Part shown: piece by piece, positions 34,149 to 43,831 of the stretch | Numbering within the stretch: position 1 is the first letter of the stretch | Layout of the letters: every line of letters begins with the position of its first letter | Assembly (NCBI RefSeq): GCF_017312485.1 | Contig: NZ_BMBA01000001.1 | Span: forward strand, 1,626,396 to 1,690,395 | DNA from: Clostridium zeae | GTDB taxonomy: Bacteria > Bacillota > Clostridia > Clostridiales > Clostridiaceae | DNA length: 64,000 bases | Direction of reading: 5' to 3' | The notes under the pieces: model-generated | The model's database searches: none | What the model saw: only the letters and a program-made list of their open reading frames with translations | What the model was told of the DNA's origin: nothing | Position numbers and translations under genes: made by a program

Positions 34149-36308
34149 TTATTCTCCAATACCAGATTCCTCAAATCTAGTTTCAAATTTGTGAATCTTA
34201 TCATGTAAAGGTTCTTTAAGAAAGAAACCTATCAAAATAAATACTGCTGCAATTATAATTAATACAGTAAAATCAAGCACTACACTGCTTATAAGCGGAC
34301 CAGCTATTGCCTCTCTAAAGCCTCCTACGCTATAGGTAAATGGAAATAATGGCTGAAGTATTCTAAAAATCATAGGATCCACTTGAATTGGATATGTTCC
34401 ACCACTACCTGCTAACTGTATTATCATAAATATTATTGCTATTGCCTTACCTATATTTCCGAGTATTGAAACTAAGGTAAAGGTTATTATTGCAAAGGTT
34501 ATTGAGGATACGATAGCAAAGATTATCATCAATGCTGTATTTACTGTATAAACATCTAATAACACCTTATTACCTACTGAAACAATAAAGGCCTGAATAG
34601 AAGCTAAGGTCACAAAGGTCAGCATCTTGCCAAAATGTTTTTCTCTCAAGGATATGGCATCACTTCCTTCAAAAGGTGCTGAAGAAGTTTTTAATAAGGA
34701 CGTAAGCAGTAAACAGCCAACCCAAAGGGCTAATACTGTATATATTGGTGCCATTGCAGAACCATAGTTTGGAATTGCATTTATAGCCTCTTCCTTTAAG
34801 TTTATAGGATCTGCTACAAAATCTCCCATAAACTTAGGATTACTTTGCAGGATACTTATTATCTGAACTAAATCATTATTATTTACTAGCTCAAGCTTCT
34901 CACTTAACTTTCTTATAGTATCTTTAAACTCAAGCAACCTGTAATTCATATCTCCAGATACCTTATTTGCTAAATTGCTACCATCTATTGCAGTATTCAT
35001 AAGCTTATCTATTTGATTGTTAAGTTCCTTTGCTGACTTTAACAAATCATTAGCATCGCTTGTAGCAGTAATAAGATTATTAGCTATGCTGTTTAATGAA
35101 GCCCTCGTGCTAGTGTTATATTGTTTAGTTGCATTTATTATTTGAGTATTCATATTAGTTGCTCCATTGTTTATAGAATCAACCATATCTTTATTTATCT
35201 TATTTGCCTCATTTAACTGAGTTCTTGCTGTATCGAGCCTGCCTCTTTCATCATTTAAAGCTGATTGAATATTCTTTAGTGATGTTATCATTTTAGTAAC
35301 TTCACTATTAGGACTTGCCTCATTCACTTTTTGAAGGAAATCTATTGCAGAATTAATCCCATTGTTTATATTGCTTATCTCCATAGTGATTTGCCCAATA
35401 ATTGTATTAGTCTGAGTCTCTGCAGCACTAGAAGTAGACGCATTCAATTCTTTTATGGAGGCTTGAATTCTATACGATGAAGCCTGTGATTCATTTAATG
35501 TAGTATTAATATTATCAAAGGAACTATTCATTGAATTTTGAGTAGACTTTATCAAGTTTTTATTATTCTCATTACTTTGTACTGCAGCATCAAGACCACT
35601 GCTTATAGAAGGCAGTGTGGATTTTATCTCTGTCATAAACTTGCTTAGATCTCCAGATCTAGTATTAATATTTTGAAGGGTACTTAAGATAAAATCCATA
35701 TTTTTGTTCATATTTATTATATTGTCTTTTAATTTTATTATATCTTGTTTATTTTTTTCAGCATTTTGACCTACATCATTTAGGGATGAAAAGATAGTCT
35801 CATTTACTGTCTCAACAAAATTTGAAGTCACTTCTTCAGTTAATGTATTTTTTGCAACTCCAGTAATCTTAGTTGCCACAGGGTTTGCTTTTGTATCTAC
35901 CTTATAGTTAATTTGAGGTTTTTTAGGATTACCTGATAATACACTTAGAAAGCTTGAAGAAAAATCTTCTGGAATCTCAATAACTGCATAATAAGTTCCA
36001 TCAACCACCCCTAAACTTGCAGATTTAGAATTAACAAAGGTCCACCCTATTTTTTTATTTTCTTTTAGTTTCTTAACAACCTCATCCCCAATATTGATGT
36101 CTTTCCCTCTAAAGGTTACCTTCTTATCATTATTTACTACTGCTACTGGTATAGTGCTTGTATTTTCATATGGATCCCAACAAGCTTTTATGTTGACCCA
36201 AGCATATAATGAAGGAATTATACATAGTCCACCAACAATTAATAACGCAATAGGATTTTTGGCTATGCTTTTCATATCTCTCTTAAAAACTTTTAAAATA
36301 TTCTTCAT
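34149..36308 (-). CDS. YhgE/Pip family membrane protein, first copy
   Basis: 719 residues. It has the same plan as its downstream neighbour: N-terminal helix (ALLIVGGLCIIPSLYAWVNI), motif NIKACWDPYENTSTIPVAVV with NNDKKVTFRGK, a long helical extracellular region, and five C-terminal helices with AGSGGTYPIQVDP and LQPLFPFTYSVGGFREAIAG. The two proteins are clearly homologous from end to end, strongest at both ends and weakest in the middle, as expected for an old tandem duplication with fixed membrane parts and divergent outside parts. Strong site AAGGGGG before ATG 36308. First gene of a two-gene operon, divergent from the EamA transporter. Confidence 0.88.
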   Translation of the reverse strand: MKNILKVFKRDMKSIAKNPIALLIVGGLCIIPSLYAWVNIKACWDPYENTSTIPVAVVNNDKKVTFRGKDINIGDEVVKKLKENKKIGWTFVNSKSASLGVVDGTYYAVIEIPEDFSSSFLSVLSGNPKKPQINYKVDTKANPVATKITGVAKNTLTEEVTSNFVETVNETIFSSLNDVGQNAEKNKQDIIKLKDNIINMNKNMDFILSTLQNINTRSGDLSKFMTEIKSTLPSISSGLDAAVQSNENNKNLIKSTQNSMNSSFDNINTTLNESQASSYRIQASIKELNASTSSAAETQTNTIIGQITMEISNINNGINSAIDFLQKVNEASPNSEVTKMITSLKNIQSALNDERGRLDTARTQLNEANKINKDMVDSINNGATNMNTQIINATKQYNTSTRASLNSIANNLITATSDANDLLKSAKELNNQIDKLMNTAIDGSNLANKVSGDMNYRLLEFKDTIRKLSEKLELVNNNDLVQIISILQSNPKFMGDFVADPINLKEEAINAIPNYGSAMAPIYTVLALWVGCLLLTSLLKTSSAPFEGSDAISLREKHFGKMLTFVTLASIQAFIVSVGNKVLLDVYTVNTALMIIFAIVSSITFAIITFTLVSILGNIGKAIAIIFMIIQLAGSGGTYPIQVDPMIFRILQPLFPFTYSVGGFREAIAGPLISSVVLDFTVLIIIAAVFILIGFFLKEPLHDKIHKFETRFEESGIGE

Positions 36309-36447
36309 TGTATCCCCCTTACAGATATATTATCTTTTCATATATCTAATAGTTGTCCTCTCTCAACTTAAGTATTATATAGTAATTTTTACAATAAGAC
36401 AATTTACAACCAAAACTAAATAATTGTTTAGAGATTAGCATCAATGT

Positions 36448-36476
36448 TTGACATAACTAACTTATTAAAATATAAT
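36448..36476 (+). promoter_or_regulatory. Consensus vegetative promoter of the EamA transporter gene
   Basis: TTGACA (36448-36453), 17-bp spacer, TATAAT (36471-36476). The leader is about 105 nt to the ATG at 36590. Confidence 0.8.
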
Positions 36477-36589
36477 AACTTCTTGGATTAAAGATAGACA
36501 AACTTTTCACCTAGTGTACCTTTATATAATTTACAAATATATGTGAATATATTTATATGTATATTTAAAATTTAAGGAGATTATATTTA

Positions 36590-37489
36590 ATGGATAAGAA
36601 AAATAATCTACTGCCTTATGTTGCAGTATCTATAAGTTCAATAATTTTTGGTCTTAGTTTTTTATTTTCAAAACAGGCACTTACGGTTGCAAGTCCTTTT
36701 ATGCTTGTATCCTTTCGTTTTTTACTAGCCTTTTTAGTTATGACTGTGTTTATTATATTTAGGGTGATAAAAGTTGATTACAGAAATAAACCACTTGGAG
36801 GATTACTTGTTTTAGGTTTAGCTGAACCAGTAGTATATTTTATCTTTGAGACCTATGGAGTAAAGAATGCTTCTTCCTCTGTTTCAGGGTTAATGCTTTC
36901 ATTAATTCCTATTGCTGTTACCCTGCTGGGAATCTACATCTTAAACGAAATTCCTTCTATAACCAGAGTTGTTTTTATAATAATTTCAGTTCTAGGAGTT
37001 GCACTTATTGGCATAATGAGCAGTACTAGTGGACAAGAAACTTCTCCCTTAGGAATATTTTTATTACTTGGAGCAGTAACTTCAGCTGGTTTTTATACTA
37101 TAATATCAAGAAAAGTATCCAAGCATTATACACCAATTGAAATCACCTACTTTATGATGTTTTTTGCAGCACTTTGCTTTACCGTGATGAACTTAATTGA
37201 TGTATATATAAACGGGGATATTCATAAATACTTTGAACCATTAAAAAGTCTTACTTTTATAATCTCCATACTATATTTAGGAATAGTATCATCTATAATC
37301 GCATACTTCCTAACTAACTTTACCCTTTCAAAGATTCAAGCTTCCAAAATGTCAGTGTTCTCTAATGTATCAACCATTGTATCAATAGTTGCTGGCGTTC
37401 TAATACTAAAAGAAAGCTTTCATATATATCATTTTATAGGTTCTGCTTTGATACTTACTGGGGTTTGGGGAACAAATAAGTTTAAATAA
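36590..37489 (+). CDS. EamA/DMT family transporter
   Basis: 299 residues with ten membrane helices in two homologous halves. The first EamA repeat starts YVAVSISSIIFGLSFLFSKQ and ends SGLMLSLIPIAVTLLG; the second starts GIFLLLGAVTSAGFYTIISR and ends with SVFSNVSTIVSIVAGVLILKE. The family exports or imports amino acids, nucleosides or other metabolites; substrate unknown. Start ATG 36590 with AAGGAG 9 nt upstream. It has a perfect consensus promoter (36448-36476) and a strong terminator (37513-37559), so it is a single-gene unit. Nothing in the leader looks like a riboswitch. Confidence 0.92.
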   Translation: MDKKNNLLPYVAVSISSIIFGLSFLFSKQALTVASPFMLVSFRFLLAFLVMTVFIIFRVIKVDYRNKPLGGLLVLGLAEPVVYFIFETYGVKNASSSVSGLMLSLIPIAVTLLGIYILNEIPSITRVVFIIISVLGVALIGIMSSTSGQETSPLGIFLLLGAVTSAGFYTIISRKVSKHYTPIEITYFMMFFAALCFTVMNLIDVYINGDIHKYFEPLKSLTFIISILYLGIVSSIIAYFLTNFTLSKIQASKMSVFSNVSTIVSIVAGVLILKESFHIYHFIGSALILTGVWGTNKFK

Positions 37490-37512
37490 CTTCTCTAAAT
37501 ATATGCAAAAAT

Positions 37513-37564
37513 AAAAAGGTGATTCAAAATATTAACTTACTATTTTGAATCACCTTTTTATTTT
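37513..37564. terminator. Strong bidirectional intrinsic terminator
   Basis: AAAAAGGTGATTCAAAATA pairs perfectly with TATTTTGAATCACCTTTTT (19-bp stem), shared by the convergent EamA gene and ECF operon. Confidence 0.9.
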
Positions 37565-37655
37565 ACTTACACAGTCTATCACGCTGCCAATAAATAGCTA
37601 GTAATCTAACTTCATCTTCTCCTTAATTAAACTTATATACTTCTAATCCAATCTA

Positions 37656-38480
37656 CTACGGGTACCAAAACCCTATAGAAAAGTTTTGTTTTAAAAATAT
37701 ACCAAGTATAACAAGTACAATAGATAAAACTATAAAAATCAAATCGTTCTTGTGCAATGGCTCTCTATTATACCAGGTTCTTTTTTTACTTATGCCAAAG
37801 CCTCTAAGCTCCATAGCATTAGATATAACCTCAACCCTATTTAAAGAAGATATAATTAATGGTATCAAAATTACTATATAATTTTTTAATATCCTGTAAA
37901 CTGAGGCATCTCCTCTTTTAAAGGCTACTCCTCTAGCTTGCTGTGCATTGACTATATTTCTAACCTCGTCCTTTACATCTGGAATATATCTAAGAGCTAT
38001 ATTAACAGCATAAGCAACCTTATAGGATACTCCTATTCTATTAAGACTACTAGCAAACTTACTTGGATGAGTGGTAAATATGAATATTATTGTAATAGGT
38101 AGTATAGATAAATATTTCACAGATAAAGTTATAGCGTAGAATAAAGTTTCATAGGTTAATTTATAGCCAAATAAATTTAATAATACTGTATATCTGCCTG
38201 TTAGGCTTGATCCATATTGCGGAGTTATGATAAAGAGTAACAGAGAGTTCATGAAAGTAAATATTATTATGAATACTAAAAGTGGAGCTATATTTTTTAA
38301 CGGTAATTTAGCTATACTTATAAAAGCAAAGCCTATTAAGGACATTAAAATAAATATCCTAATATCCATAAACATAAATATGAATATTGTCCATAAAATT
38401 AACATTAACAGTTTTACACTTCCATCAAGCTTATGAAATAAAGACTCTTTTTCTATATAAAGTGATCCGCTTCTATTCAT
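37656..38480 (-). CDS. mtsV: ECF transporter T component (EcfT-like, probable methionine system)
   Basis: 274 residues from ATG 38480 (GAGGGAGGG 8 nt upstream; the TTG two codons earlier is too close to it). Four to six membrane helices, with the coupling motif AQQARGV (residues about 180-190) and a second Ala-Arg-Gly-type motif MELRGFGISKKR, both needed to grip the ATPases. Energy-coupling T component that links ATP hydrolysis to the substrate-binding S component. It overlaps the ATPase gene by 8 bp. The symbol follows the SAM-riboswitch-linked MtsTUV system I recall; it rests on context. Confidence 0.85.
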   Translation of the reverse strand: MNRSGSLYIEKESLFHKLDGSVKLLMLILWTIFIFMFMDIRIFILMSLIGFAFISIAKLPLKNIAPLLVFIIIFTFMNSLLLFIITPQYGSSLTGRYTVLLNLFGYKLTYETLFYAITLSVKYLSILPITIIFIFTTHPSKFASSLNRIGVSYKVAYAVNIALRYIPDVKDEVRNIVNAQQARGVAFKRGDASVYRILKNYIVILIPLIISSLNRVEVISNAMELRGFGISKKRTWYNREPLHKNDLIFIVLSIVLVILGIFLKQNFSIGFWYP

Positions 38481-40173
38481 AAACAAAGCCCTCCCTCATC
38501 TTTTTTATAAAATGTGCAACAAATGCCCCTTTTTCTTTTATATCAAATATTTCTGCCATTTTATATAATGACGGTTGTTGCAAATCAGCTTTATTTACTA
38601 AAACTTCATCTGAAATTAATGAAAATAATGAACCATCTCCGATAACCTTTCCCTCAGATAACACAATAGCTCTATCAGAATATTCTAAGGATAAATTCAT
38701 ATCATGAGTTATCATAATTATTGTAACTCCAGCACTCTTTACCTCTTCTATGAATCCCATGAATTCTTTGTAAGTTCTATAATCTTGTCCTGCAGTAGGC
38801 TCATCAAGAATTATAATTTCAGGTTCTACCGCTAATATTGATGCTATTGTTACTCTTTTTTTCTGCCCATAGCTAAGAGATGCTACTGGCCAATTTCTGT
38901 ATTTATATAACCCACAAAGCTTTAACACCTTTAAAACCTTTTCCTCCACAGACTTTTCATCATATTTTCTATTTCTAAGTGCGAAAGCTACTTCATCAAA
39001 AATCATATTTTGGGTTATCATATGATTGGGATTCTGCATTACATAGCCTATTATGTCAGCTCTTTTCTTAATAGACCATTTATCTATGGGTTTTCCAAGA
39101 TATTTAACGGAACCTTTTTTCTGATTTTCAATCCCAGTAAGTATCTTCATAAGCGTAGATTTTCCTGCCCCATTATTTCCTAATATAGCAACTAGCTCTC
39201 CTTTATTAATTGAAAAACTAACATTCTCTAATATATTGTGTTGCTCCTTAAAATACTTAAAATTTATATTTTCAATAGTTAGTAGCTCACGATTTTGTCT
39301 TTGTTCCTGCTGCATATTATATTCTTCAAAATTCCTTATTAATGCCTCTTTGAATTTAATTGTATTGGCTATGTATGAAATTTTATCTTCTACAGTGATA
39401 TTCACATCGCATTTCTTAATCGCTTCAATATAAAGAGGCTCTCTAATTCCGTACTTTTTCAATAAGTCAAGTGCTAATAATTCATCCGGTGTACCATCAT
39501 ATCTTATTTCTCCATTATCAATCAATATTACTCTATCAAAGTTTTGCTCAAGTACGTCTTCTATTCTATGCTCGATAACTATAACTGTTTTTTTAGTTCT
39601 ATTATTTATATCCGCTATTTTCTTCATTGCCTTTTTGCTACTTGCAGGGTCCAAATTTGCTAAAGGCTCATCAAATAAAAGTATCTCACAGTCCGAAGTT
39701 AGTATCCCCGCCATAGAAATCTTTTGCTTTTGTCCTCCACTGAGATTTTGAGGAGTCTCATTAATATAGTCAAGCATACCTACCTCAGTTAATACTTTTC
39801 TAACACCTTCTACCATCTCTTCCTTTGGTATATTATGGTTTTCATAAAAAAACGCTACGTCTTCTCCAACACTTATTCCAACAAACTGTCCATCTTGATC
39901 CTGAAGTATTGTCCCTACATATCTACTTACATCATGCAAGCTGCTCCTATGTGGTTCTATTCCATCAACCATTATCTTTCCTTTTATCTCACCTTCATAC
40001 ATAAAAGGAATTAGCCCATTTATACAATGGGCTAAAGTTGATTTTCCACTACCACTTGGACCAGCTATTAGAATTTTTTCTCCTATATTAAGTTTTAGAT
40101 TTATATTCTTTAAGGTATACTCCTTTAAGTTGTTATACCTAAAACTAAATTCTTGAAACTCTATAGCCTCCAA
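38473..40173 (-). CDS. mtsU: ECF transporter ATPase, two fused ABC domains
   Basis: 566 residues from TTG 40173 (AGGAGG 9 nt upstream). Two complete ABC domains in tandem. Domain 1 (about 1-240): Walker A GPSGSGKST, signature LSGGQKQK, Walker B LLFDEPLANLD, EHR switch. Domain 2 (about 295-530): Walker A GNNGAGKST, signature LSYGQKKR, Walker B IILDEPTAGQD, THD switch. Together they make the EcfA1/EcfA2 pair on one chain. The fusion is typical of dedicated ECF systems rather than the shared housekeeping EcfAA'T. It is 14 bp downstream of the S component and overlaps the T gene. A SAM-I riboswitch controls the operon, so methionine or a precursor is the likely cargo. Confidence 0.9.
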   Translation of the reverse strand: MEAIEFQEFSFRYNNLKEYTLKNINLKLNIGEKILIAGPSGSGKSTLAHCINGLIPFMYEGEIKGKIMVDGIEPHRSSLHDVSRYVGTILQDQDGQFVGISVGEDVAFFYENHNIPKEEMVEGVRKVLTEVGMLDYINETPQNLSGGQKQKISMAGILTSDCEILLFDEPLANLDPASSKKAMKKIADINNRTKKTVIVIEHRIEDVLEQNFDRVILIDNGEIRYDGTPDELLALDLLKKYGIREPLYIEAIKKCDVNITVEDKISYIANTIKFKEALIRNFEEYNMQQEQRQNRELLTIENINFKYFKEQHNILENVSFSINKGELVAILGNNGAGKSTLMKILTGIENQKKGSVKYLGKPIDKWSIKKRADIIGYVMQNPNHMITQNMIFDEVAFALRNRKYDEKSVEEKVLKVLKLCGLYKYRNWPVASLSYGQKKRVTIASILAVEPEIIILDEPTAGQDYRTYKEFMGFIEEVKSAGVTIIMITHDMNLSLEYSDRAIVLSEGKVIGDGSLFSLISDEVLVNKADLQQPSLYKMAEIFDIKEKGAFVAHFIKKMREGFVYE

Positions 40174-40187
40174 ATTAAACTTCCTCC

Positions 40188-40853
40188 TTACTCACTTACC
40201 TCAAGATTGCTATTACTCTTTCTTAATCTTGCTATGGCTATAATTACTGGATTAGCTATCACTGCAAGAATTACCAAATTAGTAGCACCTGCTAATATAA
40301 TCTGAAGCCATACCTTATCTGCTGGCTCCCCATATAAAAAGACATCTCCAAAGTATGAAATAATACTTCCTACTACTATACCCGCTAAAGAATAAATATA
40401 TAGTTGTATATAATTCTTCTTTGAAATAGCTCCTATCAATGGATTAAACTTCTTATCAAATCTAATAAAGCCTGCAAGTAATCCAATAGATGCCGACATG
40501 AATACCCAGCTCCACCAAACTGAGCCATAAGCTAGAGCATCATTTAGCGCATGCCCTATAAATCCCACTAAAAAACCTACTATTGGACCGAAGATTGCTC
40601 CAAAAATTGCTAGTAAAGCCACTGCAACTCTAAAGGATGTATTTGGACCTATAGGAATAGATATAAAGGATAAAGCGGTATACAAAGCAGCCCCAATACC
40701 TATAGCTACAACATCCCTAGTTGAAAGCGAGATCTTAGAACCTTTTGCTTTTGCAAAATATACTACTGCTATGATTAGCACTGCTACAAGTATAAAAGAA
40801 ATAATACCTTGAGATGTTGCTACTGATGTAAAAAAGTTTTTGATTCCTTCCAT
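40188..40853 (-). CDS. mtsT: ECF transporter S component (UPF0397-like), probable methionine binding
   Basis: 221 residues. An extra N-terminal membrane helix (about 15-33), then the S fold of about six helices: STRDVVAIGIGAALYTALSF, SFRVAVALLAIFGAIFGPIV, GFIGHALNDALAYGSVWWSW and IYSLAGIVVGSIISYFGDVF. The GPIVGFLVGFIGHALNDALA block matches the UPF0397 S components, some of which are annotated for riboflavin; the SAM-I riboswitch upstream argues for methionine or a sulfur precursor here (MtsT-like). First gene of the operon with the ATPase and T genes. Start ATG 40853 behind AAGGGGG. Confidence 0.85.
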   Translation of the reverse strand: MEGIKNFFTSVATSQGIISFILVAVLIIAVVYFAKAKGSKISLSTRDVVAIGIGAALYTALSFISIPIGPNTSFRVAVALLAIFGAIFGPIVGFLVGFIGHALNDALAYGSVWWSWVFMSASIGLLAGFIRFDKKFNPLIGAISKKNYIQLYIYSLAGIVVGSIISYFGDVFLYGEPADKVWLQIILAGATNLVILAVIANPVIIAIARLRKSNSNLEVSE

Positions 40854-40885
40854 AAAAAAGCCCCCTTAAATTTTTTTAAATTAAA

Positions 40886-40919
40886 AAGCTATTCTTCCTA
40901 AAAATAAGAAGAATAGCTT
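40886..40919 (-). terminator. Regulated terminator of the SAM-I riboswitch
   Basis: On the minus strand AAGCTATTCTTCTT pairs with AAGAATAGCTT and is followed by TTTTAATTT, 30 nt before the start codon of the S component. Confidence 0.85.
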
Positions 40920-40941
40920 AAAATAAACAATTTCTATCTAT

Positions 40942-41050
40942 CTTATCTTCCAGAAGTTATATATAACTATCTGCAGGATTTAACACCGATACAATTAAAA
41001 TGCCGGTTGTTGGGTTTCACAGGGCCAGTCCCTCCACCACTCTTGATAAG
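40942..41050 (-). promoter_or_regulatory. SAM-I (S-box) riboswitch
   Basis: Minus strand: P1 CTTATC (from 41050) with GATAAG (to 40942); then AAGAGTGGTGGAGGGACTGG, CCC...GAAACCC, AACAACCGGCA and the P4 region GGTGTTAAATCCTGCAG, which are the S-box signature strings in order. The terminator at 40886-40919 follows. With high SAM the aptamer forms and the terminator shuts off the ECF transporter genes. Confidence 0.95.
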
Positions 41051-41104
41051 TGAACATTATTAATTTTTAAATATTTTATATACACATGTTTTACTATGTA
41101 CTTA

Positions 41105-41133
41105 ATTATATTGCGCAAAAGCTTTTATGTCAA
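41105..41133 (-). promoter_or_regulatory. Consensus promoter of the S-box/ECF operon
   Basis: Minus strand TTGACA (41128-41133), 17-bp spacer, TATAAT (41105-41110), about 50 nt ahead of the aptamer. Confidence 0.8.
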
Positions 41134-41174
41134 TATATGTTATTATTGTTATGTGTTTTACATTTGACATTTAA

Positions 41175-42821
41175 CTAACTAACTTTCATATCTTTATTTA
41201 CAATATTACCTTCAATATTGTCAATGATATTTTCTTCTCCAAGCATCTCAATAAAGCCATATTTCCTAAGCATCTTCATTGGTTGTTCTTGAATATTCAT
41301 GAGCTTAAGTGTTGTGTTATTTCTTTTGCATATATCAATCAACATTTCGAAAGAATGGTATGCAGTAGAATCCATATAAGGTACTTTGCTCATTTTTATT
41401 ATTAAGGTTTTAGGCGGAGCCCCCATCTCAGTTATAGCGCTAACGAATTTGTTAGCAGCTCCAAAGAAAAATGGACCTGTAATTTCAAACACAGCAACTC
41501 CCTCTTCCAAACTTTCTTGCTCATTCATAGAGCTTTCTTCATCTTCGCTTATATCATCATCTAATATGTATTTAACTTCTGTTACTTCAGCCATCTTTTT
41601 CATAAATAATAATGAAGCAAGAACCACACCTACACCAATTGCTACAACTAAATCTAGTACAATTGTTAAGATAAAAGTAACAATGAAAACCAAATAATCA
41701 CTTTTTGGTGCTTTAAATATATCTTTAAAAGCAGACCACTCTCCCATATTGTAAGAAACCATTACTAAAACTGCGGCTAAAGCTGACATCGGAACTAACT
41801 TTACATATGGCATGCAGACTAATAGTATAACAAGTAATCCAAGTGAATGAACCATTCCTGCAACAGGAGTTCTTCCACCATTTTTAACATTAGCGGCAGT
41901 TCTTGCTATTGCTCCAGTGACAGGAATACCACCAAAGGCTGCAGAAAATATATTAGCAGTTCCCTGAGCAATCAATTCCATATTTGAACGATGCTTTCCT
42001 CCAATCATTCCATCTGCTACTACAGCAGAAAGTAATGATTCAACACCTCCAAGAATAGCTATTGTCAATGATGGCATTAAAAGTTCATTTATCATCTTCA
42101 TATTTATTCTTGGCATTGAAAAACTTGGTAGAGACGAGGATATATGTCCAAACTGTTTTCCTATAGTATTAATTGGCAGATTAAATACAACAGTAATTAT
42201 AGTTACTATTATTATGGCAACAAAAGTTCCTGGTATTTTTTTATTTATTTTAGGCCAGGTAATTATAATAGCAAGTGTAAGCAATGCTATAAGCGCACTT
42301 GATAAATTGATAGTTCCTATATTTCTAATGTAAGCTTCCCATTTGCCTATAAACTCTGAAGGTACGGACTGTATTTTGAGTCCAAGCAAATCCTTAATCT
42401 GAGTTGAAAAAATTGTTATGGCTATTCCACTTGTAAATCCAGTTGTAATTGAAGATGGTATAAACTTAATAAAACTACCCAGTTTTAATGCGCCGATTAT
42501 TATTAAGAAAATCCCCGCCATTATAGTAGAAACTATAAGACCATCTAATCCATATTTTTGTATTATTCCATAAACTATAACTACAAATGCACCTGTGGGT
42601 CCACCTATTTGTACCCTACTTCCCCCAAGCATAGATACAATAAACCCTCCAATTATCGCTGTATACAGCCCCTTTTCAGGTGATACTCCTGAGGCAATAG
42701 CTAACGCTATAGATAGAGGTAGTGCAATGATAGCAACTATAATTCCTGAAATAAAATCTTTTGTAAATTGTTCCTTTGTATATCCTTTCATGCAGGTTAC
42801 AGACTTCGGAACTAATAACAT
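41175..42821 (-). CDS. SulP family anion transporter with STAS domain
   Basis: 548 residues. About twelve membrane helices with the SulP signature region DFISGIIVAIIALPLSIALA and then ASGVSPEKGLYTAIIGG and GGPTGAFVVIVYGI; GGIPVTGAIARTAANVKNGG is the second conserved block. A cytoplasmic STAS domain fills about 440-545 (AVFEITGPFFFGAANKF, then LIIKMSKVPYMDSTAYHSF with the conserved Asp-Ser-Thr). SulP proteins carry sulfate, bicarbonate or dicarboxylates; which one is not readable. The neighbouring SAM-I operon has its own promoter after this gene, so a shared sulfur role is only suggestive. GGGGGG site before ATG 42821. Confidence 0.92.
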   Translation of the reverse strand: MLLVPKSVTCMKGYTKEQFTKDFISGIIVAIIALPLSIALAIASGVSPEKGLYTAIIGGFIVSMLGGSRVQIGGPTGAFVVIVYGIIQKYGLDGLIVSTIMAGIFLIIIGALKLGSFIKFIPSSITTGFTSGIAITIFSTQIKDLLGLKIQSVPSEFIGKWEAYIRNIGTINLSSALIALLTLAIIITWPKINKKIPGTFVAIIIVTIITVVFNLPINTIGKQFGHISSSLPSFSMPRINMKMINELLMPSLTIAILGGVESLLSAVVADGMIGGKHRSNMELIAQGTANIFSAAFGGIPVTGAIARTAANVKNGGRTPVAGMVHSLGLLVILLVCMPYVKLVPMSALAAVLVMVSYNMGEWSAFKDIFKAPKSDYLVFIVTFILTIVLDLVVAIGVGVVLASLLFMKKMAEVTEVKYILDDDISEDEESSMNEQESLEEGVAVFEITGPFFFGAANKFVSAITEMGAPPKTLIIKMSKVPYMDSTAYHSFEMLIDICKRNNTTLKLMNIQEQPMKMLRKYGFIEMLGEENIIDNIEGNIVNKDMKVS

Positions 42822-43132
42822 TTTTATCCCCCCGATATTTTAATTAATTACATACATCTACAGATTTACTACTTTATATCTTCTGTCTTTTCAACGTCAT
42901 ATAAGAACTCACCACACGCAATAATTCTTAAAATGACTTTTTGATTGAAGTAGCACTTCTTTAGATGTACATTGTTAAGCCGTAGAAATTATAACACATA
43001 AATCCAACTTTAAAGTAAATGTTCCAATTTTTTTAATTGTTTATCTATTGAATAACTTCCTACAAGCTTCATCACATTTGTGGATATATTATTCATTTTC
43101 CAATCCTTCTAGGTTTGCTTTTCTATTTTAAA
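42822..43132. other. Intergenic region with a family 1 repeat end
   Basis: About 310 bp, AT-rich. 42938-42976 (GATTGAAGTAGCACTTC...AGATGTACAT) resembles the right end of the family 1 repeat. I see no riboswitch; the SulP promoter must be here but is not obvious. Confidence 0.4.
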
Positions 43133-43831
43133 TTAACCTATTAACAATAATCTATTTTTAATCTCTTCTACTCCTACTTCACTTAATTCATACATCCCCT
43201 TATCCAGTTTCTTAAACCATCCATAATAATTCTTATAAAGAATAGAATAAGTTTTCTTATGTTCGAACCCGACTTTTGAAAGCTTTGCAGCAGAAGTAGG
43301 ACCATTTTCCATCATATACTCTGCTATCTTTATAGACTGCTCTCTGTAAGCTGTCATTAACTTTTTACCTTTGCTACCTCCGACATTATCTTCAAGGCTT
43401 CGTCCTTTAAATTCTTTCACTAAACTATTTCTTTTTTTCTTTCCTGAGTTTATGCTTTTCTTTATATCAAAAGGAGCAGGTTCTATAGCAATCTTTACCG
43501 CATACTCATTATCTTTTTTAGAAACTAATATAAGTCCTAGTTGTAGTCTTCTTATTAAATTACAGATATCTTTCCACTTCTTACTGAAAAAATTAATTTT
43601 AGGCTTAGGAATAGCTACATATACTAAGTCGGCAAATTTTTGCCTATTTGTAGCTTGTACTAATAACTCTATGGTTAAGCCTTTTTTGAGCTCTACTACA
43701 GCTATTTTCTCATCCTTCATAGCAAAAACATCGCAATTACCCACTTCAGCTTTGACATCATACCCAATGCTTAATAAATATTCTCTAACAGGTTTATACA
43801 ATTCTTCTTCAAATAAAAAATCCTTCTTCAT
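43133..43831 (-). CDS. DUF2161 family protein, PD-(D/E)xK nuclease-like
   Basis: 232 residues. N-terminal restriction-endonuclease-like core: LFEEELYKPVREYLLSIGYD, EVGNCDVFAMKDEKIAVVELKKG supplies Glu, Asp and the (D/E)xK set (Asp34, then Glu-Leu-Lys), and QATNRQKFADLVYVAIPKP follows as in DUF2161. The C-terminal part (about 165-232) resembles a winged helix (AEYMMENGPTSAAKLSKVGF, then WFKKLDKGMYELSEVG). A nucleic acid substrate is likely; no partner methylase or toxin-antitoxin gene is beside it. Start ATG 43831; the upstream gap holds repeats only. Confidence 0.8.
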   Translation of the reverse strand: MKKDFLFEEELYKPVREYLLSIGYDVKAEVGNCDVFAMKDEKIAVVELKKGLTIELLVQATNRQKFADLVYVAIPKPKINFFSKKWKDICNLIRRLQLGLILVSKKDNEYAVKIAIEPAPFDIKKSINSGKKKRNSLVKEFKGRSLEDNVGGSKGKKLMTAYREQSIKIAEYMMENGPTSAAKLSKVGFEHKKTYSILYKNYYGWFKKLDKGMYELSEVGVEEIKNRLLLIG

